Positions 51,001 to 61,984 of a DNA stretch of 64,000 bases are shown here, piece by piece; positions within the stretch are counted from its first letter, which is position 1; every line of letters begins with the position of its first letter. The stretch is from Arctopsyche grandis (taxonomy: Eukaryota; Arthropoda; Insecta; Trichoptera; Hydropsychidae). The translations under genes were made by a program, and so were the position numbers. The stretch is from assembly GCF_051622035.1 (NCBI RefSeq), contig NC_135365.1, forward strand, positions 9,156,001 through 9,220,000, written 5' to 3'. The notes beneath the pieces are model-generated. The model was given only the letters and a program-made list of their open reading frames with translations, was not told where the DNA came from and did no database searches.

Positions 51001-52060
51001 TAAATGGCAAGAGAGTGCTATCGAGTAAATAATAATGGTTCGTCGAAGCTTTCAAGTATGGTATATACGCGCTACCTGCGAGTGTGTAATCATTCAAAAT
51101 CGAACGCCGTCATTTCGACATACATATGCAAAAGAAAGCCTTATTTATTTTGATTATAAAATTTCCGATAGAGCTCATTTGCATTTGCATTTGCATTTGC
51201 ACACTTCCATTTGCCTGATAAAGTTTAAATGCCCTTGTAAAATTATGGACAAGGTGCAGATGCGAATAGAGATAACGGCTGCAATTAACGATTTCGATAT
51301 GGAAAAACGCTTTTAAAAAAGTGTTGAAATTTTTTGCCACAACGTTCGTGAACAGGTATATAGGATAAGAATATGCGTTTTCAAGTTTCGATTAGCTCGA
51401 GGCTAACAATTAAAACCAAATCAAATGCTGTTTATTCTTTATAAATGCGTTTAGGTTTTTCGTTTTGTAATTGCATACATACAATACGTGGATTTCATTA
51501 TTCAAATACGCAATTATCGTTGATTCGTAGATACGATCTAAATTATATATTCACATTTAGCCCAAAATAGCCTAATTAATATTTTGGAATTGATTACATG
51601 TGTGCCAAAAGCCATTGCCGATTATGTTTAGAATTTTAAGCGAAACGCCAAAATATAATTACGCAAATCAGACGGATTTCGATAGCGCAATAAAATGTTT
51701 AATAATTAAAAATCGAATCAGGATGTAGAATTGATTTATATTTTTGAATAAAAATTTGACGCGAAAAAAATCAGCAAAGTTCAGCGACTCCCAATCGGGT
51801 ATATGAGGGGTCGTTTAAAATTAAACTAACAATTTCTGACCTTCTCGCCTTTTCTTTTGACAAACGTTGCATAAGATAGCTTCCTATGACTAATCGTTTT
51901 ATTTGTAGTATAAAAATAAATGGCCAGTATTTTAATCAATTTCGATACATATATAAATCAGTTTTCGGCCAGTATTTCATTAACAAAATGGTCAGGATAA
52001 TAAACGGTATAATAAAAATCTGACGTACATTCGCCAGAAAAAATATCAATGCCTGTTGGA
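48058..52060. other. AT-rich, gene-free; octamer cluster at 51176-51199
   Basis: No exon is supported. The only distinct element is a CATTTG tandem run at 51176-51199. Bases 50870-51000 are somewhat GC-richer. Confidence 0.4.
51176..51199. promoter_or_regulatory. (CATTTG)4 run making three overlapping POU octamers
   Basis: Four CATTTG hexamers create ATTTGCAT at 51177, 51183 and 51189. ATTTGCAT (ATGCAAAT) is the known octamer bound by POU-domain factors. It may equally be a neutral microsatellite. Confidence 0.3.
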
Positions 52061-52063
52061 TGG

Positions 52064-52099
52064 AATTGTCTATCAAGATTATGATCTTGATAGACAATT
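52064..52099. repeat. 16-bp perfect inverted repeat, 4-nt spacer
   Basis: AATTGTCTATCAAGAT (52064-52079) pairs with 52084-52099. A third, direct copy of CTTGATAGACAA follows at 52116. Confidence 0.9.
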
Positions 52100-52501
52100 T
52101 TTTTAGACTTAACACTTGATAGACAAAGACAATGGCAACCTTGTGGCGATACCAACCAAAAAGGAATGCTGGCCATCCGTCAAAATAAAACATACCATTT
52201 AACATTAATACTGACAATTTAATATAAATCTTTACACAATTTAATGACAATCTTTTATTTATACTGACCACTTGTATATTGAACGATGGTTACTGGCCGT
52301 TTAATATAAATACTGACCAGAAAAATACTAGCCAAAATAAATGAAGTACCATCATACTTTTTACAAAAAAAAAGTGTCTAGATCTGACTATTTATTATAC
52401 ATATTATATTCAGCAAAGTCAAATTATAGAATGAATGCCGTTTTGAATTCCAAAAAGATCACTTTGCCTGAAAAAAAAAGTTTTTCAATCAAGGTGTCTT
52501 G

Positions 52502-52622
52502 CCAGCGATGGATGCTTTTTGCACGAAAAATGGTTCACTATTGTCAATTTCTTAGAAAAACCACTATTTTTTTCTCTCTTGCTTTGAGTAGTCTATTGTT
52601 ATTTGAAAAGCATCCATCCTAC
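52502..52622 (+). mobile_element. hAT-like MITE family 3, copy
   Basis: GCGATGGATGCTTTTTGCAC, GGTTCACTATTGTCAA, CTCTCTTGCTTTG and TATTGTTATTTGAAAAGCATC are in family order. GATGGATGC and GCATCCATC are inverted near the ends. Confidence 0.6.
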
Positions 52623-52631
52623 GTGAATTTC

Positions 52632-52788
52632 TCGTGATAAACAGAGATCGGCTCCGATGAAGCTTTTATGCATAAAAAATAGTTCACTATTGTCAACTAT
52701 TTTTTTTTGCTCTCTTGCTTTGTACGGTATTGGAGAACTCTATTGTTATTTTATGGCGGCATCCTCGGTCGCCGATCACTAATGATGA
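52632..52788 (+). mobile_element. hAT-like MITE family 3, copy adjoining twin palindromes
   Basis: Runs from ACAGAGATCGGCTCCGATGA to GCATCCTCGGTCGCCGATCA in family order. Its right terminus forms the left arm of the palindrome at 52766-52812. Confidence 0.6.
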
Positions 52789-52812
52789 GTCATCATTAGT
52801 GATCGGCGACCG
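52766..52812. repeat. 23-bp perfect palindrome, 1-nt centre
   Basis: 52766-52788 (CGGTCGCCGATCACTAATGA...) is exactly inverted at 52790-52812. Confidence 0.95.
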
Positions 52813-52863
52813 ACGTATTCGCATCCATGCGTCATCATTGATGACGCATGGATGCGAATACGT
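52813..52863. repeat. 25-bp perfect palindrome, 1-nt centre, directly abutting the previous
   Basis: 52813-52837 (ACGTATTCGCATCCATGCGT...) is exactly inverted at 52839-52863, with no base between it and the first palindrome. Confidence 0.95.
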
Positions 52864-53125
52864 GGGTGGAAAGTATAACAAGGGCAGTGAAGAGAGTGAA
52901 GAGATTAAAATGTGGACTAGAAAAATGGACAAAATAAGTGCTGAAATGTTAGCCGAGAGAATGTTAAAGGTGAACGGAAGGCCGCAAGGAAAATCGGTGG
53001 ATGAAATTAGAAAAATATTTGGGATGAGATAGATGAGAGTTGCGCAAAATAGAGACGAATGAATGCGTGGTAAAGAGGCCTACATCTAGCAGTGGATGAT
53101 AAATGGGTGTAAATGATGATACAGT
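52857..53125 (+). pseudogene. truncated RTE retrotransposon 3' end
   Basis: From ACGTGGGTGG onward it follows the intact RTE from about base 32437 to its TGATGAT tail: GAAGAGATT, GGACTAGAAAAATGGACAAA, GGAAGGCCGCAAGGAAAATC, GCAAAATAGAGACGAATGA. Frameshifts and stops are present. Its 5' break coincides with the end of the second palindrome. Confidence 0.85.
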
Positions 53126-54254
53126 TGCTTTAAATGTATATGATCTTCATTAGCAAAATTATTTTAGAAGGTAATCTGGAGGATTATTATTTTATACCAA
53201 TTTTTCTAATATGAAGACTACAATTTATGCCGAGAGTTATGTACATGAATCAAAAAAAGTTATAAGCTACTGGTATAGTTTACATATCATAAAAAGGCCT
53301 TGAATCTTTAATTTGATTCATTACGCTCGTATTTTATTGAATTCGAAATCAACATAAGTGTCTGATGACCAGCAGTTAATTTTTTTACGTACGCATTATC
53401 AATTTAATTGGCAACGTTTTCCTTTCATATATTATTATTATTATTTCGTTTGCAGTTTTTATATTAAATTTGAAATGAATTTTACTTTTTACTGCCGATA
53501 CTTTTAATTTTATTTTTAAATTGAAATTGCATACATTTCGCAACTCGACTCTCCCCAGCTTGTGTTTGGAAATTTCCACGGCATGCATTATTCAAACTGT
53601 GATGCAGATCTTGCACAGAATAAATAGGTTGAAAGATTGCAATCTCATACCAACACATACACACATACATAAAGTAATATATATTCAGCCTTAAAATTAA
53701 ACCGAGCTTAATTCAAATACAACAAACAGACTTATCTGGAATGGTCCGCTAAAATCTACAATCCAATACACGGCAATAATAATAAATAAGCGTACACGAG
53801 TTGAATGTTTCTGATGGCGAAAGGTCGTAAAAGTTATTAGAAGTTTTCGCATGCGTCATCGGCGAACAAATAATAAAATTTAGAGAGCGGGTCTGAAAGG
53901 GTTAACTTCAAACTATCTATCAAATCGAAAAGTTCGATCGACTCAAATGAATACGTTTAACTTCAATAAAGTTTGATGTTGTGGTACAGAAACCGCACCG
54001 CAGATGCTACCCCAAATCGATCACAAACAACCATCTATCTCAGACTAAATCTAAATTAAAATTAATTAAGGTTGGCAGGACTGAAATAGATCGGCATTGT
54101 CAAAGACCAAAAGTACAACCGTTGATTACACAATATATATAATACATTATTTGAACACGTTCCAATATACATATGAATGAATATGTAGAACAGAGGCTCA
54201 TAACCTTTATTGTACTATTTACCAGTGAGATGCAAATCAGAATAATATTTTTAA
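53126..54254. other. no gene recognised
   Basis: AT-rich with short frames only. Confidence 0.4.
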
Positions 54255-54400
54255 ATGAAGCCACAACGTAGCTCACTGATTAAGCAATTGTTAATCAATA
54301 TATCGTAGGTTAAAATCCTGGCCGGAATCAATTAGTGTATGTCTTTGGATGGTTATTAAAACAAAACCGTCTCCTGTTAGAGTTTGCCAATTTAACTAAC
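54255..54400 (+). repeat. possible SINE fragment
   Basis: A tRNA-like GTAGCTCACTGATTAAGC and GGTTAAAATCCTGG (degenerate A and B boxes) with a GTTTGCCAATTT tail resemble 21375-21560. Weak. Confidence 0.3.
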
Positions 54401-54637
54401 TTAATTGTTATAGTTATGGTATTATAGTTACAAAATGGCAAAGTTTTAAAGCGATCGAAAGAATGTAGAAAATACTGTCTGACCGATTGGCGAAGTGAAT
54501 CTAATATAAACCTTGTAAAAAATTATTACGTGTATTTTAGTATAAATGACGCTGTCATCTTTTGGGGAAATTTGGGACAATTTGACTCAATTAAATAATT
54601 TTGGCGTTTACGAGTATTTACTGCCGATAAACATTGT

Positions 54638-54669
54638 AGCAAACTGCATACATATGTATGCAGTTTGCT
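54638..54669. repeat. 32-bp perfect palindrome with no spacer
   Basis: AGCAAACTGCATACAT (54638-54653) is directly followed by its exact reverse complement (54654-54669). Confidence 0.93.
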
Positions 54670-54769
54670 TTACAAAACGAACATGGAATGGAAGATAGTT
54701 CTCAAAGAATCTTATATAATAATTCTCCAAGACTCTTTGAGTCAAAAATTAATTGTAATGTTTTTACAT

Positions 54770-54870
54770 GCCTCTTCTTACTTTCACTTACGATTACTAT
54801 TAAGGAAAAATTTTGCCTCTTATCCGATCTTTTTCATACTTTGCCATATTACTCATTTTGGTCACCATTA
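54770..54870 (+). repeat. dispersed repeat (partner 7088-7190)
   Basis: CCTCTTCTTACTTTCACTTA, CTCTTATCCGATC and TTTGCCATATTACTC match 7092-7178 in order. Confidence 0.55.
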
Positions 54871-55662
54871 TTTGTCTTAAAATCAATGAATTTACCTTTA
54901 GTTACGTTGGCATACTTGATAAAACTTATATAAAAAATTGTCATGTCAATGTCATCATTCTTAAAAAAATTCATGTCATTAAGATTGGAATAACTTTAAA
55001 AATATCACTGAAATGTTTCCAGACATCTCTTTTTCAAAAAAAAAGACTGAATTTTATATATAGGTATCTCATATATAAAATCCATTTTAGGTATTCCATA
55101 TTAGTAAAGCATTTCCACAGATCCCTGGAATCTTTCCATGAACCCCCAAAATATCCGTGGACCACTGTTTATGAACCCCTGGTATGTAGAATGTATAGAA
55201 TTCTCGCAATCGACATAAAATATACGTATTGAATTTTCTCAGAATTGTTTATGTTATTATCGTCATCGGATGTGGAAACGTCAATTAGCAATTTGATGAA
55301 AACATCATTATATTCCTTTGCCCACACATCGATTGATGGAATTTCAGTACACCACTCAATTACATAATGTTTATTGTGGCAGAGAAAGTGGTACTTATCG
55401 ACCTTACGTACCCGTACGTATTATTTATATTTACCTATATAATTCCATTGCTAGTATGAATGTAAAATGCGGTTCTATTATAGAAATGTACTGCATATAA
55501 TAATATACATATGTATTGTATAAGCATACTAAGAAGGGGATTGAAATGTTCGTTCACAAAAGATAGAGCTTTTTGATTATGAATTGTACACATAAATACA
55601 CATATGTATTTCTGTCGATTTAAATGAAGTTGGCTAAATTACAGATCGAGGCTTCAAAATAT

Positions 55663-56450
55663 GCATTTCGTTATCCAAATGGCGAATGTCTCTTCCAAAA
55701 ACCAATCCAATCTTTCCATTTGACACATTTCTGTCTCATTTGATTATTCTTTAGGATTAGGTTTAAATAATGATACAATTATTATTCGTCTTCATCTGCT
55801 TTGGACCATCCCAGAGAGTTATTCTGTCAAGCTGTCTATCTTCATTGTACCACTGTATCTACAAATTTCACATGTCTTCATGATCTTTTAACTAGACGTC
55901 TTCTTCTGGGTCAATACTTAATTTTGGTATCTTAATCTCCTTTGGTATCTTAATTTTGATATGCAAAGAGTGAATTCCTCTTATTCTTTAAAATAAAAGT
56001 TTAAATACTGCTACAATCATTTTTCGTCTGTATCTGCTTTAGACTATATCTAAGATATTTGACTGTCAAGCTGTAAATTTTCATCTCACCACAGCATCTA
56101 CAATTTTCATATTCTTTATGATCTTCCAACTAGACCTCTTCTTATGGGTACTTTCGTTTGGAATTTTCATTTTGCTATCCAAAAGATGAGTTCTTCTTCC
56201 AAAAACCAATCCAAACCTTCCCTATGAAAATTTTTCATTTATTAGTCATCTCGTCTCACCTGCTTCTTTAAGATTGTGGTTTAAATACGGCTATAATCAT
56301 TTTTCGTGTTGGTCTGTTATGAACTATGTATGTATGTATCTCAGAGTGCTATTCTCACTCAAGCTGTATATCTCCATCTTATCATATATCCTCATCTTTA
56401 CGATCTTTCAACTAGACGTATTCTTTTGTGTAAATACTTGGCATCTTCAC
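55663..56450. repeat. three diverged tandem units of about 220-300 bp
   Basis: Blocks TTTAAATA.TG.TA.AAT.ATTTTTCGTC, TCAAGCTGTATATCT, CTACAA.TTTCA.ATTCTTTATGATCTT and CAACTAGAC.TCTTCTT recur from about 55663, 55965 and 56195. On the minus strand the middle unit reads NCRCCGEMKIYSLTVKYLRY, vaguely like a cysteine-containing zinc-finger-associated segment, but the other units carry stops and shifts. It may be triplicated dead exons or a simple tandem repeat. Confidence 0.6.
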
Positions 56451-57960
56451 CCACCACATACGTGTGACTCAAATGAGGTCCTCAACCAAGTCAACTGGGA
56501 TTAAGTTTGAGATTGAACTTTTAGCTGTTAGAGGACTTAAATTTGTTTGTGTCTGTCTTTAAATGTAACCCTCAGAGCTCAATAATAAGTATCCACCATT
56601 ATTGCAAAATATTAATCTTCGATACATCTGCCCGACATTTACAAATCCAGCACTTCCACTATGCATCTGCTTACCATTCATTTAACTATTTCAGTTTTTT
56701 TCGACTCATTCCGCGTCTTCTTATCATTCAAGTCATACGTAATGACATATCTCCACGCTTCTCTCGGCGTACACCGCATTCAAATCACTCCATCTCATTT
56801 AAGCCCAGCACTTGGAATCTGACCTAGATATATGTACTAGCAAATAAAAATCACCTACTTATACAATATGTCCACAATATACAATCACTAGTCACCTAAT
56901 TAAACTTAAATAATGTACTGCTAGTTCAAAGAAGGGGTCCTTTGTTCCGAAGGGACTGTACGGTACAGTCTGTACCTTTAAACACATACACACACACACG
57001 CACACACACAGTTTGACAAGCGCTGGAGGCGTCTCGGCGAATTATTATCGGCCAAAGTTTGGGTTTAGTCTTGGAGACGGCAGCTGTAGACGACAACGGA
57101 CGCCGAAACTTTTTATTGTTCGCATGTCACCAAGTGGAACGGGAGGATGGGGGCGAAAGATACACGTTTCCTTGCAAAATGTCTATTATATATGTGTGCA
57201 TGTGTCGATATTTGCAAATATCAAACACTGTAATTTTCGTAATCCTCCATTGGGTATGCGGGCTGGATGAGGTCACGCTATTCCGCTTTCAACGACCACC
57301 ATTTGCATGCTATTCCTTAAAAGCTTCAATTTTCGTTATTATGCATTTCAGTCGGACTGTGAAATGGGAATTATATACCTGACTGGCTACCTGTGCTGCA
57401 TCCTACACACATAGAATCATTTAGGGCTACCATGCTATCAACCAAACATAACAATTATGCACTAAATTATATTCCTATCTACCGAATAAATGCTTCTTTC
57501 TTTTGTGTTCCTTTCAAAATACTCTTTTACAATATCGAAAGCGTGTTCAATTAAATTTTAATACTTTTAGCAGTATGATACAAACTAGAAGTCGTGCTTT
57601 TTGCGAAGGCTTCCGAAAGAGATGCGCACACCCAGAATCGTGTACTAGCTATTGCTTAGCGCACCTATTCTGAGGAGTGGAAGTTGGTCTTCGCAAATAG
57701 AATAAATTCTATCATATTTTCTGAAATTCGACTAAATATTATCGTAGCTTAAAAGTTTTTATGGATAATGCACAATGGAATTAATATTTTGACTTCACAT
57801 AATAAAATGTACCTCGGTAGCTTACTGCTCTATTACGATGATGAGCAGAGTTAGACGGCCAAGATAAGTAATACTGACCACCTGCGAGGACGACTCTACT
57901 AGGTCGTAAATCTCATTTTATAAATGGATTTATATAAAAAAATAAGGGAAACGGTATTTT
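56451..57960. other. no gene supported; (CA)n at 56985-57009
   Basis: Overlapping ORFs at 56543-56827 and 57013-57382 show no known motif. The second lies in a GC-richer patch after the CA repeat. Confidence 0.35.
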
Positions 57961-57968
57961 GAAGTCAC

Positions 57969-58118
57969 TAAAAGATAGCGTTCGGACGATGCTTTATGCG
58001 CAAAAAATGGTTCACTATTGTCAATTACTATTGTCAATGTTTTTTTGTTCTTTTGCTTTGTACGATAATAGATAGGTCTATTGTTATTTGACGAGCACCA
58101 CGCAAACGCCTATCTCTA
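57969..58118 (+). mobile_element. hAT-like MITE family 3 with target duplication
   Basis: Begins TAAAAGATAGCGTTCGG and ends GCAAACGCCTATCTCTA, inverted at the tips. Flanks are GAAGTCAC (57961-57968) and GCAGTCAC (58119-58126), 7 of 8 identical. The interior has the family blocks GGTTCACTATTGTCAAT, TTTTGCTTTGTACG and CTATTGTTATTTGACGAGCA. This copy defines the family ends best. 150 bp. Confidence 0.75.
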
Positions 58119-58138
58119 GCAGTCACCATAGTTTTGAG

Positions 58139-58737
58139 CAGTGGTGGCTCGTCTTTAAGGGCAATCGGAGCACTGCCCCACATACATTTTTCCTAATCAA
58201 AAAATAAAAGAAATTTTGTATATTGTTGGTGACTAGTCAAGAGTCAACGCAGTGCGTAGAACCGGTTTGTAATTCAGTTCGGGGCAATCTTTATCTGCTG
58301 TGGTCCCGTGGTCGCCAGCTTCGGTTTGCCTACAACTCTGGCACTTGCAAGTGGTACTATGTATAGAGCGTAGACAATCAGTGGAGACAGATAAAAATGA
58401 TCCGTATTTCCATATACAGAGGGTCACTTATCACTTTTAGTTGGAGACATCGTCAATATTTTTCGACATTTCAATTAAATTTTGTAATGTATGCTTAAAT
58501 TGTCAATCACAATATGTCAATTTTTTTTTTTATCATTAAATATTTTTTAATTTATTACATTTTTGTTTTTTTAGAACACATAATGAACGAAGTCGATAAT
58601 TTGTGAAAAAAAAGGCATTTTCCTTGCATACAATTTACTAAAAAATATATTAAGTTCGATTTTTGGAAAAAAATATGTAGGGGGAGGATTAAGTTTCCTC
58701 TTGCCTCACCTATTTTTAAAATCACAAGCCGCCCCTA
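58139..58737 (+). mobile_element. hAT-like non-autonomous element (599 bp)
   Basis: Begins CAGTGGTGGCTCGTC and ends CAAGCCGCCCCTA. The ends are inverted (CAG(T/G)GG(T/C)GGCT(C/T)GT-like). GTTTTGAG flanks both sides perfectly (58131-58138, 58738-58745). The AGGGCAATCGGAGCACTGCCCC-like region inside the left end fits known hAT termini. No transposase ORF survives. Confidence 0.85.
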
Positions 58738-58745
58738 GTTTTGAG

Positions 58746-59830
58746 CATAGTAGGGACTGACTTAACTCGTTATTTTTTTACGAAGTAGAGTGATGAGAGG
58801 AGAGGAGTCTCACCATAATAAAGTACTGAAGTGCCAAATTTATCCTCGTATCCTCAAATTTTTGTCCGCACTGTCAACAATCGACGTCGCAGTCGTATTG
58901 ATCCAAATCGTACATTCGACAACCGGTCAGGGGTAGTTTTAACACGAAAGCGTGTGAACATGTGATCAATATCCGTTATTGCAACGGCATCTGTGTTCAT
59001 TCGTCATATGCAGAGACATCCGTATATATACATATGTACATTTGACCCAACTTTTTTTTTTATTTGTTATTGTTAGAATTGAAATTCAAAACGAGTTACC
59101 GCTCCCAAGCGACGCGTGACCCAATCTCCGAGTCTTCAACGACCCTGACCTAAGATTTTGCTCAAACGTAATCGCATTGTGTCGGCTGTTTTTGTGCTTC
59201 ACAATTCCAGGATAACACGTCGTTTACCTGAGATAGGTAGGCTCAGTCGGTTACCTGACGAGTAGTCGTAATTAGGGAGCAGTGCGGCTATCCATCATTT
59301 CGGCAACGGTTTGCCTCGTTTTCTCCCTCTGTGTGTGTGTGTCTGTGTACGCGCATATTTGGGCTTTGGAAGTCCACAAAGCCTAGAGGGGCTTAAGTCC
59401 AAGTAATCTATATAATGCTACGTCGCTGTACGAAGCACCGGCGAGAGCCAACTTTATTGGACAAGTCATAAAACTCCACGTTTGCCACTCTCCGCTGTAT
59501 GCGTGTCCATGCACTATACTCTACATATATAGTCGTTGGTAACCGTTGGTTCATGGAATCTTGTAGTATTTTTTGAAAATACATATGTAGTTATAGTGAG
59601 TTTAAATTGTGAAGCGAACAAACAATCTTGCCCCAGAGTCTGCCAATTGTTTTTTTCTACGAACTACATACTCTTGAAGCGGTCATATACTATTTACCAG
59701 CCACGCTGTCAACAACCCACATCACGGTTACGATGATTCAAATCATACCTTTGTACAGTAGAAAAAAATTAATTCATCTGACCGCCATGAAAATCGAATA
59801 ACGACTATGTTTCATCAAACTTTTCTTTGA
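58746..59830. other. no gene proven; GC-richer patch 59080-59480
   Basis: The patch holds balanced sequence with donor-like CTCAG|GTAAAC on the minus strand near 59230 and a GT run at 59331. It may be a non-coding first exon or regulatory DNA. No ORF of note. Confidence 0.35.
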
Positions 59831-59832
59831 AA

Positions 59833-59940
59833 ATAGCATTCCGTTTGTCGTAAATAATACTAACAAACTACCCAGGAGATTCTATGAAGAGTCAAAGATT
59901 GCCTTATTAACATAATTCGGTCTAAGTCTTTAGTCTTTAT
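59833..59940 (+). pseudogene. short Jockey-type remnant
   Basis: ATTCCGTTTGTCGTAAATAA then ACTAACAAACTA and AGATTCTATGA match 46718-46770 and translate IPFVVNNTNKL.RRFYEES. The sequence after it (59970-60060) resembles the 39.5-41.3 kb satellite unit, suggesting that unit derives from this element's 3' end. Confidence 0.65.
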
Positions 59941-60242
59941 TAACTAGTAAAAAAATAAGATATATGTTTGAAATGTACTGTGAACATTAATAAGAATACT
60001 TTCAATAGGATTTTAAGCATTATCCCTCCTATGCTGTATACATTTAAATAAGATAGTAATTAAAATGTCATCAAGAAAAATAAAGTGTAGTAAAATAGGT
60101 AATGAACTATTAATATTTTGACTTTTACAAACGCGGAATAACCAAATTTACAATAAGGAAGTATTAGATGAGAGATCACAAATACCTATTTTACCCACTG
60201 AGTGATCTACATATGTACATCTTATTAGTAATAACTTATTAC

Positions 60243-60375
60243 TAAAGCCCGGAACCTCAGGGGGCTGTATATTGTTCAAATGTTGTAAATGAATTGTTAA
60301 AGGTTTGCCGAACCTTTTTTACAAAGGATTTACAACAATTGAACAATAAACGACACGCTTCCGGTCCTACATCTA
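60243..60375 (+). mobile_element. hAT-like MITE family 1, copy 1 (133 bp)
   Basis: Begins TAAAGCCCGGAACC and ends CCGGTCCTACATCTA, with perfect 8-bp duplications CTTATTAC at 60235-60242 and 60376-60383. Inside, ATTGTTCAAATGTTGTAAAT is inverted as ATTTACAACAATTGAACAAT, and AAAGGTTTGCCGAACCTTTT forms an inner hairpin. Confidence 0.9.
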
Positions 60376-60397
60376 CTTATTACTAATAAGTTATTAC

Positions 60398-60530
60398 TAG
60401 AGGTAGGATAGTCACAGTGCTATCCATTGTTCTATTGTTGTAAATCCTTTGTAAAAAAGGTTCGGTAAACCTTTAACAATGCATTTACAGCCTTTGAACA
60501 ATACACGGCCCCCTCAGGCTCCGGTGACTA
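60398..60530 (-). mobile_element. hAT-like MITE family 1, copy 2 (133 bp, inverted)
   Basis: Begins TAGAGGTAGGATAG and ends GGCTCCGGTGACTA, with perfect duplications GTTATTAC at 60390-60397 and 60531-60538. It has the same length and interior as copy 1, in the opposite direction, 22 bp away. Confidence 0.9.
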
Positions 60531-61159
60531 GTTATTACTAAGGAATGGCGGACATTCCTATTCCCCAGTACAAGTACCAATTCTAAATTCGAATTTTCTG
60601 AATTTGTTAAATTTCGTTTTTTTACTACTTAATTATTACATAAGAAATTTATACAGAAATGAACTCATAATTAGCACACAATAAGCAAACTATCGATACG
60701 TATCAATGGCGCGGTTCTATGTCTATTTCTCAAAAGAGGATTGATTAATTATGCGAGTGTTGCTCCCACCAAGAACCCGCACACAGGAAACCAAAAGCAA
60801 TATAAAACCACAGGCATCACTTGTGTGGGTAATCCACTTGTGGGAAATAATCCATTTAACCAATGGCGCAACTTTTGACCAAATTATATTTTTACTACTT
60901 TTAACCAATTGTGCAAAGCAATGATTACTTCCACTACTATATACAAATATTCTTATACACATATACATACATAGAATAGAAGAGCAGATGTTTTAGCAAT
61001 ACTATATTATATTGCGTCAATAGATTTGGATAAATTGTATGTACATATGTATGTATGTACCAGGGGCGTGCCGCGACTTTAAAATAGGGGACTAGGTATA
61101 GTTAAAAAAGTGTTTGAATTTTTGATTTATAATAAACTGTCTTTCAGTGATGAGTAGAC

Positions 61160-61275
61160 TTTGACGTTAGCTTTGGTGCTCTTTAAATAACAATAGACCT
61201 CTCCATTAGTTAACAAAGCAAAAGAGCATTAAAGCATGGTTGACAATACCAATGGTTGTTTTTTACAAAAAATAA
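61160..61275 (-). mobile_element. hAT-like MITE family 3, nested copy
   Basis: On the minus strand it shows the family blocks ATTGTCAACCATG, TGCTCTTTTGCTTTG and CTATTGTTATTTAAAGAGCA. Its ends are uncertain. Confidence 0.55.
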
Positions 61276-61327
61276 AAAAAAACACCTAATTTCAATATTT
61301 AATGAGTATAATTTTTCGTTTTCAAAG

Positions 61328-61500
61328 TAAAGAGCGGACCAACTTTGTGCAGTTCACTGTTCATTGTTCGCTGTGCTTTGTTCATTTTTATGATGTACCT
61401 TTTTTCATGCTCTCTAGCTTTGTAGTTTGCCCTGTTTCCTGGAAAATAGACCAAAAAGGCCCTGTTTCCTGGAAAAAGCACGTTTCGGGTCCTACCTCCA
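61328..61500 (+). mobile_element. hAT-like MITE family 2, nested longer copy
   Basis: TAAAGAGCGGACCAACTTTG ... GTTTCGGGTCCTACCTCCA matches the inverse of 2148-2270, with an internal duplication of CCTGTTTCCTGGAAAA. The flanking 8-mers match poorly (4 of 8). Confidence 0.65.
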
Positions 61501-61840
61501 ATCATAAGTATACTATCTTAATAACATCTTATTTGTCGTCAAAACTGAATATTCTGAATAATTTGTCATTAATGATTCAATCGTTTCATGAGCCGAATCA
61601 TATTTGTTTCTTAGAAGTTCTGTGTGTTTTTTTAAGAAAAAAAAAATAGTTAAAAATAGTTAAAAAATAATAAACACAAATCAGAATATTCTTAGTAAAA
61701 ATTTCATAAATACTTGAAAATACTAGTAAATTAAAAAATGTTTTGTCTTCGACGGAACGCCTATACATAACAATTCGTTAGTACCGTGAAGGGAACAGAA
61801 TTGAGAAGGCGAACGACGCCATGAACCATACCATAATAAT

Positions 61841-61984
61841 TAGAGCCCGGAATCTGAAGGGGCTGTTTATTGTTCAAAGATTGTAAATGCATTGTTAAAG
61901 GTTTGCCGAACCTTTTTTACAAAGGATTTACAACAATGGAACAATAGGCGGCACGTTTCCGGCCCCTTCAGATTCCGACCTCTA
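61841..61984 (+). mobile_element. hAT-like MITE family 1, copy 3 (144 bp, nested)
   Basis: TAGAGCCCGGAATCTGAAGG ... CTTCAGATTCCGACCTCTA gives terminal repeats of about 22 bp. Perfect duplications ATAATAAT lie at 61833-61840 and 61985-61992. This copy has the most complete ends of the family. Confidence 0.9.

Noticed and set aside
52693..53032. Opposing ORFs at 52.7-53.0 kb
   Set aside because: They read through the twin palindromes and the dead RTE tail.
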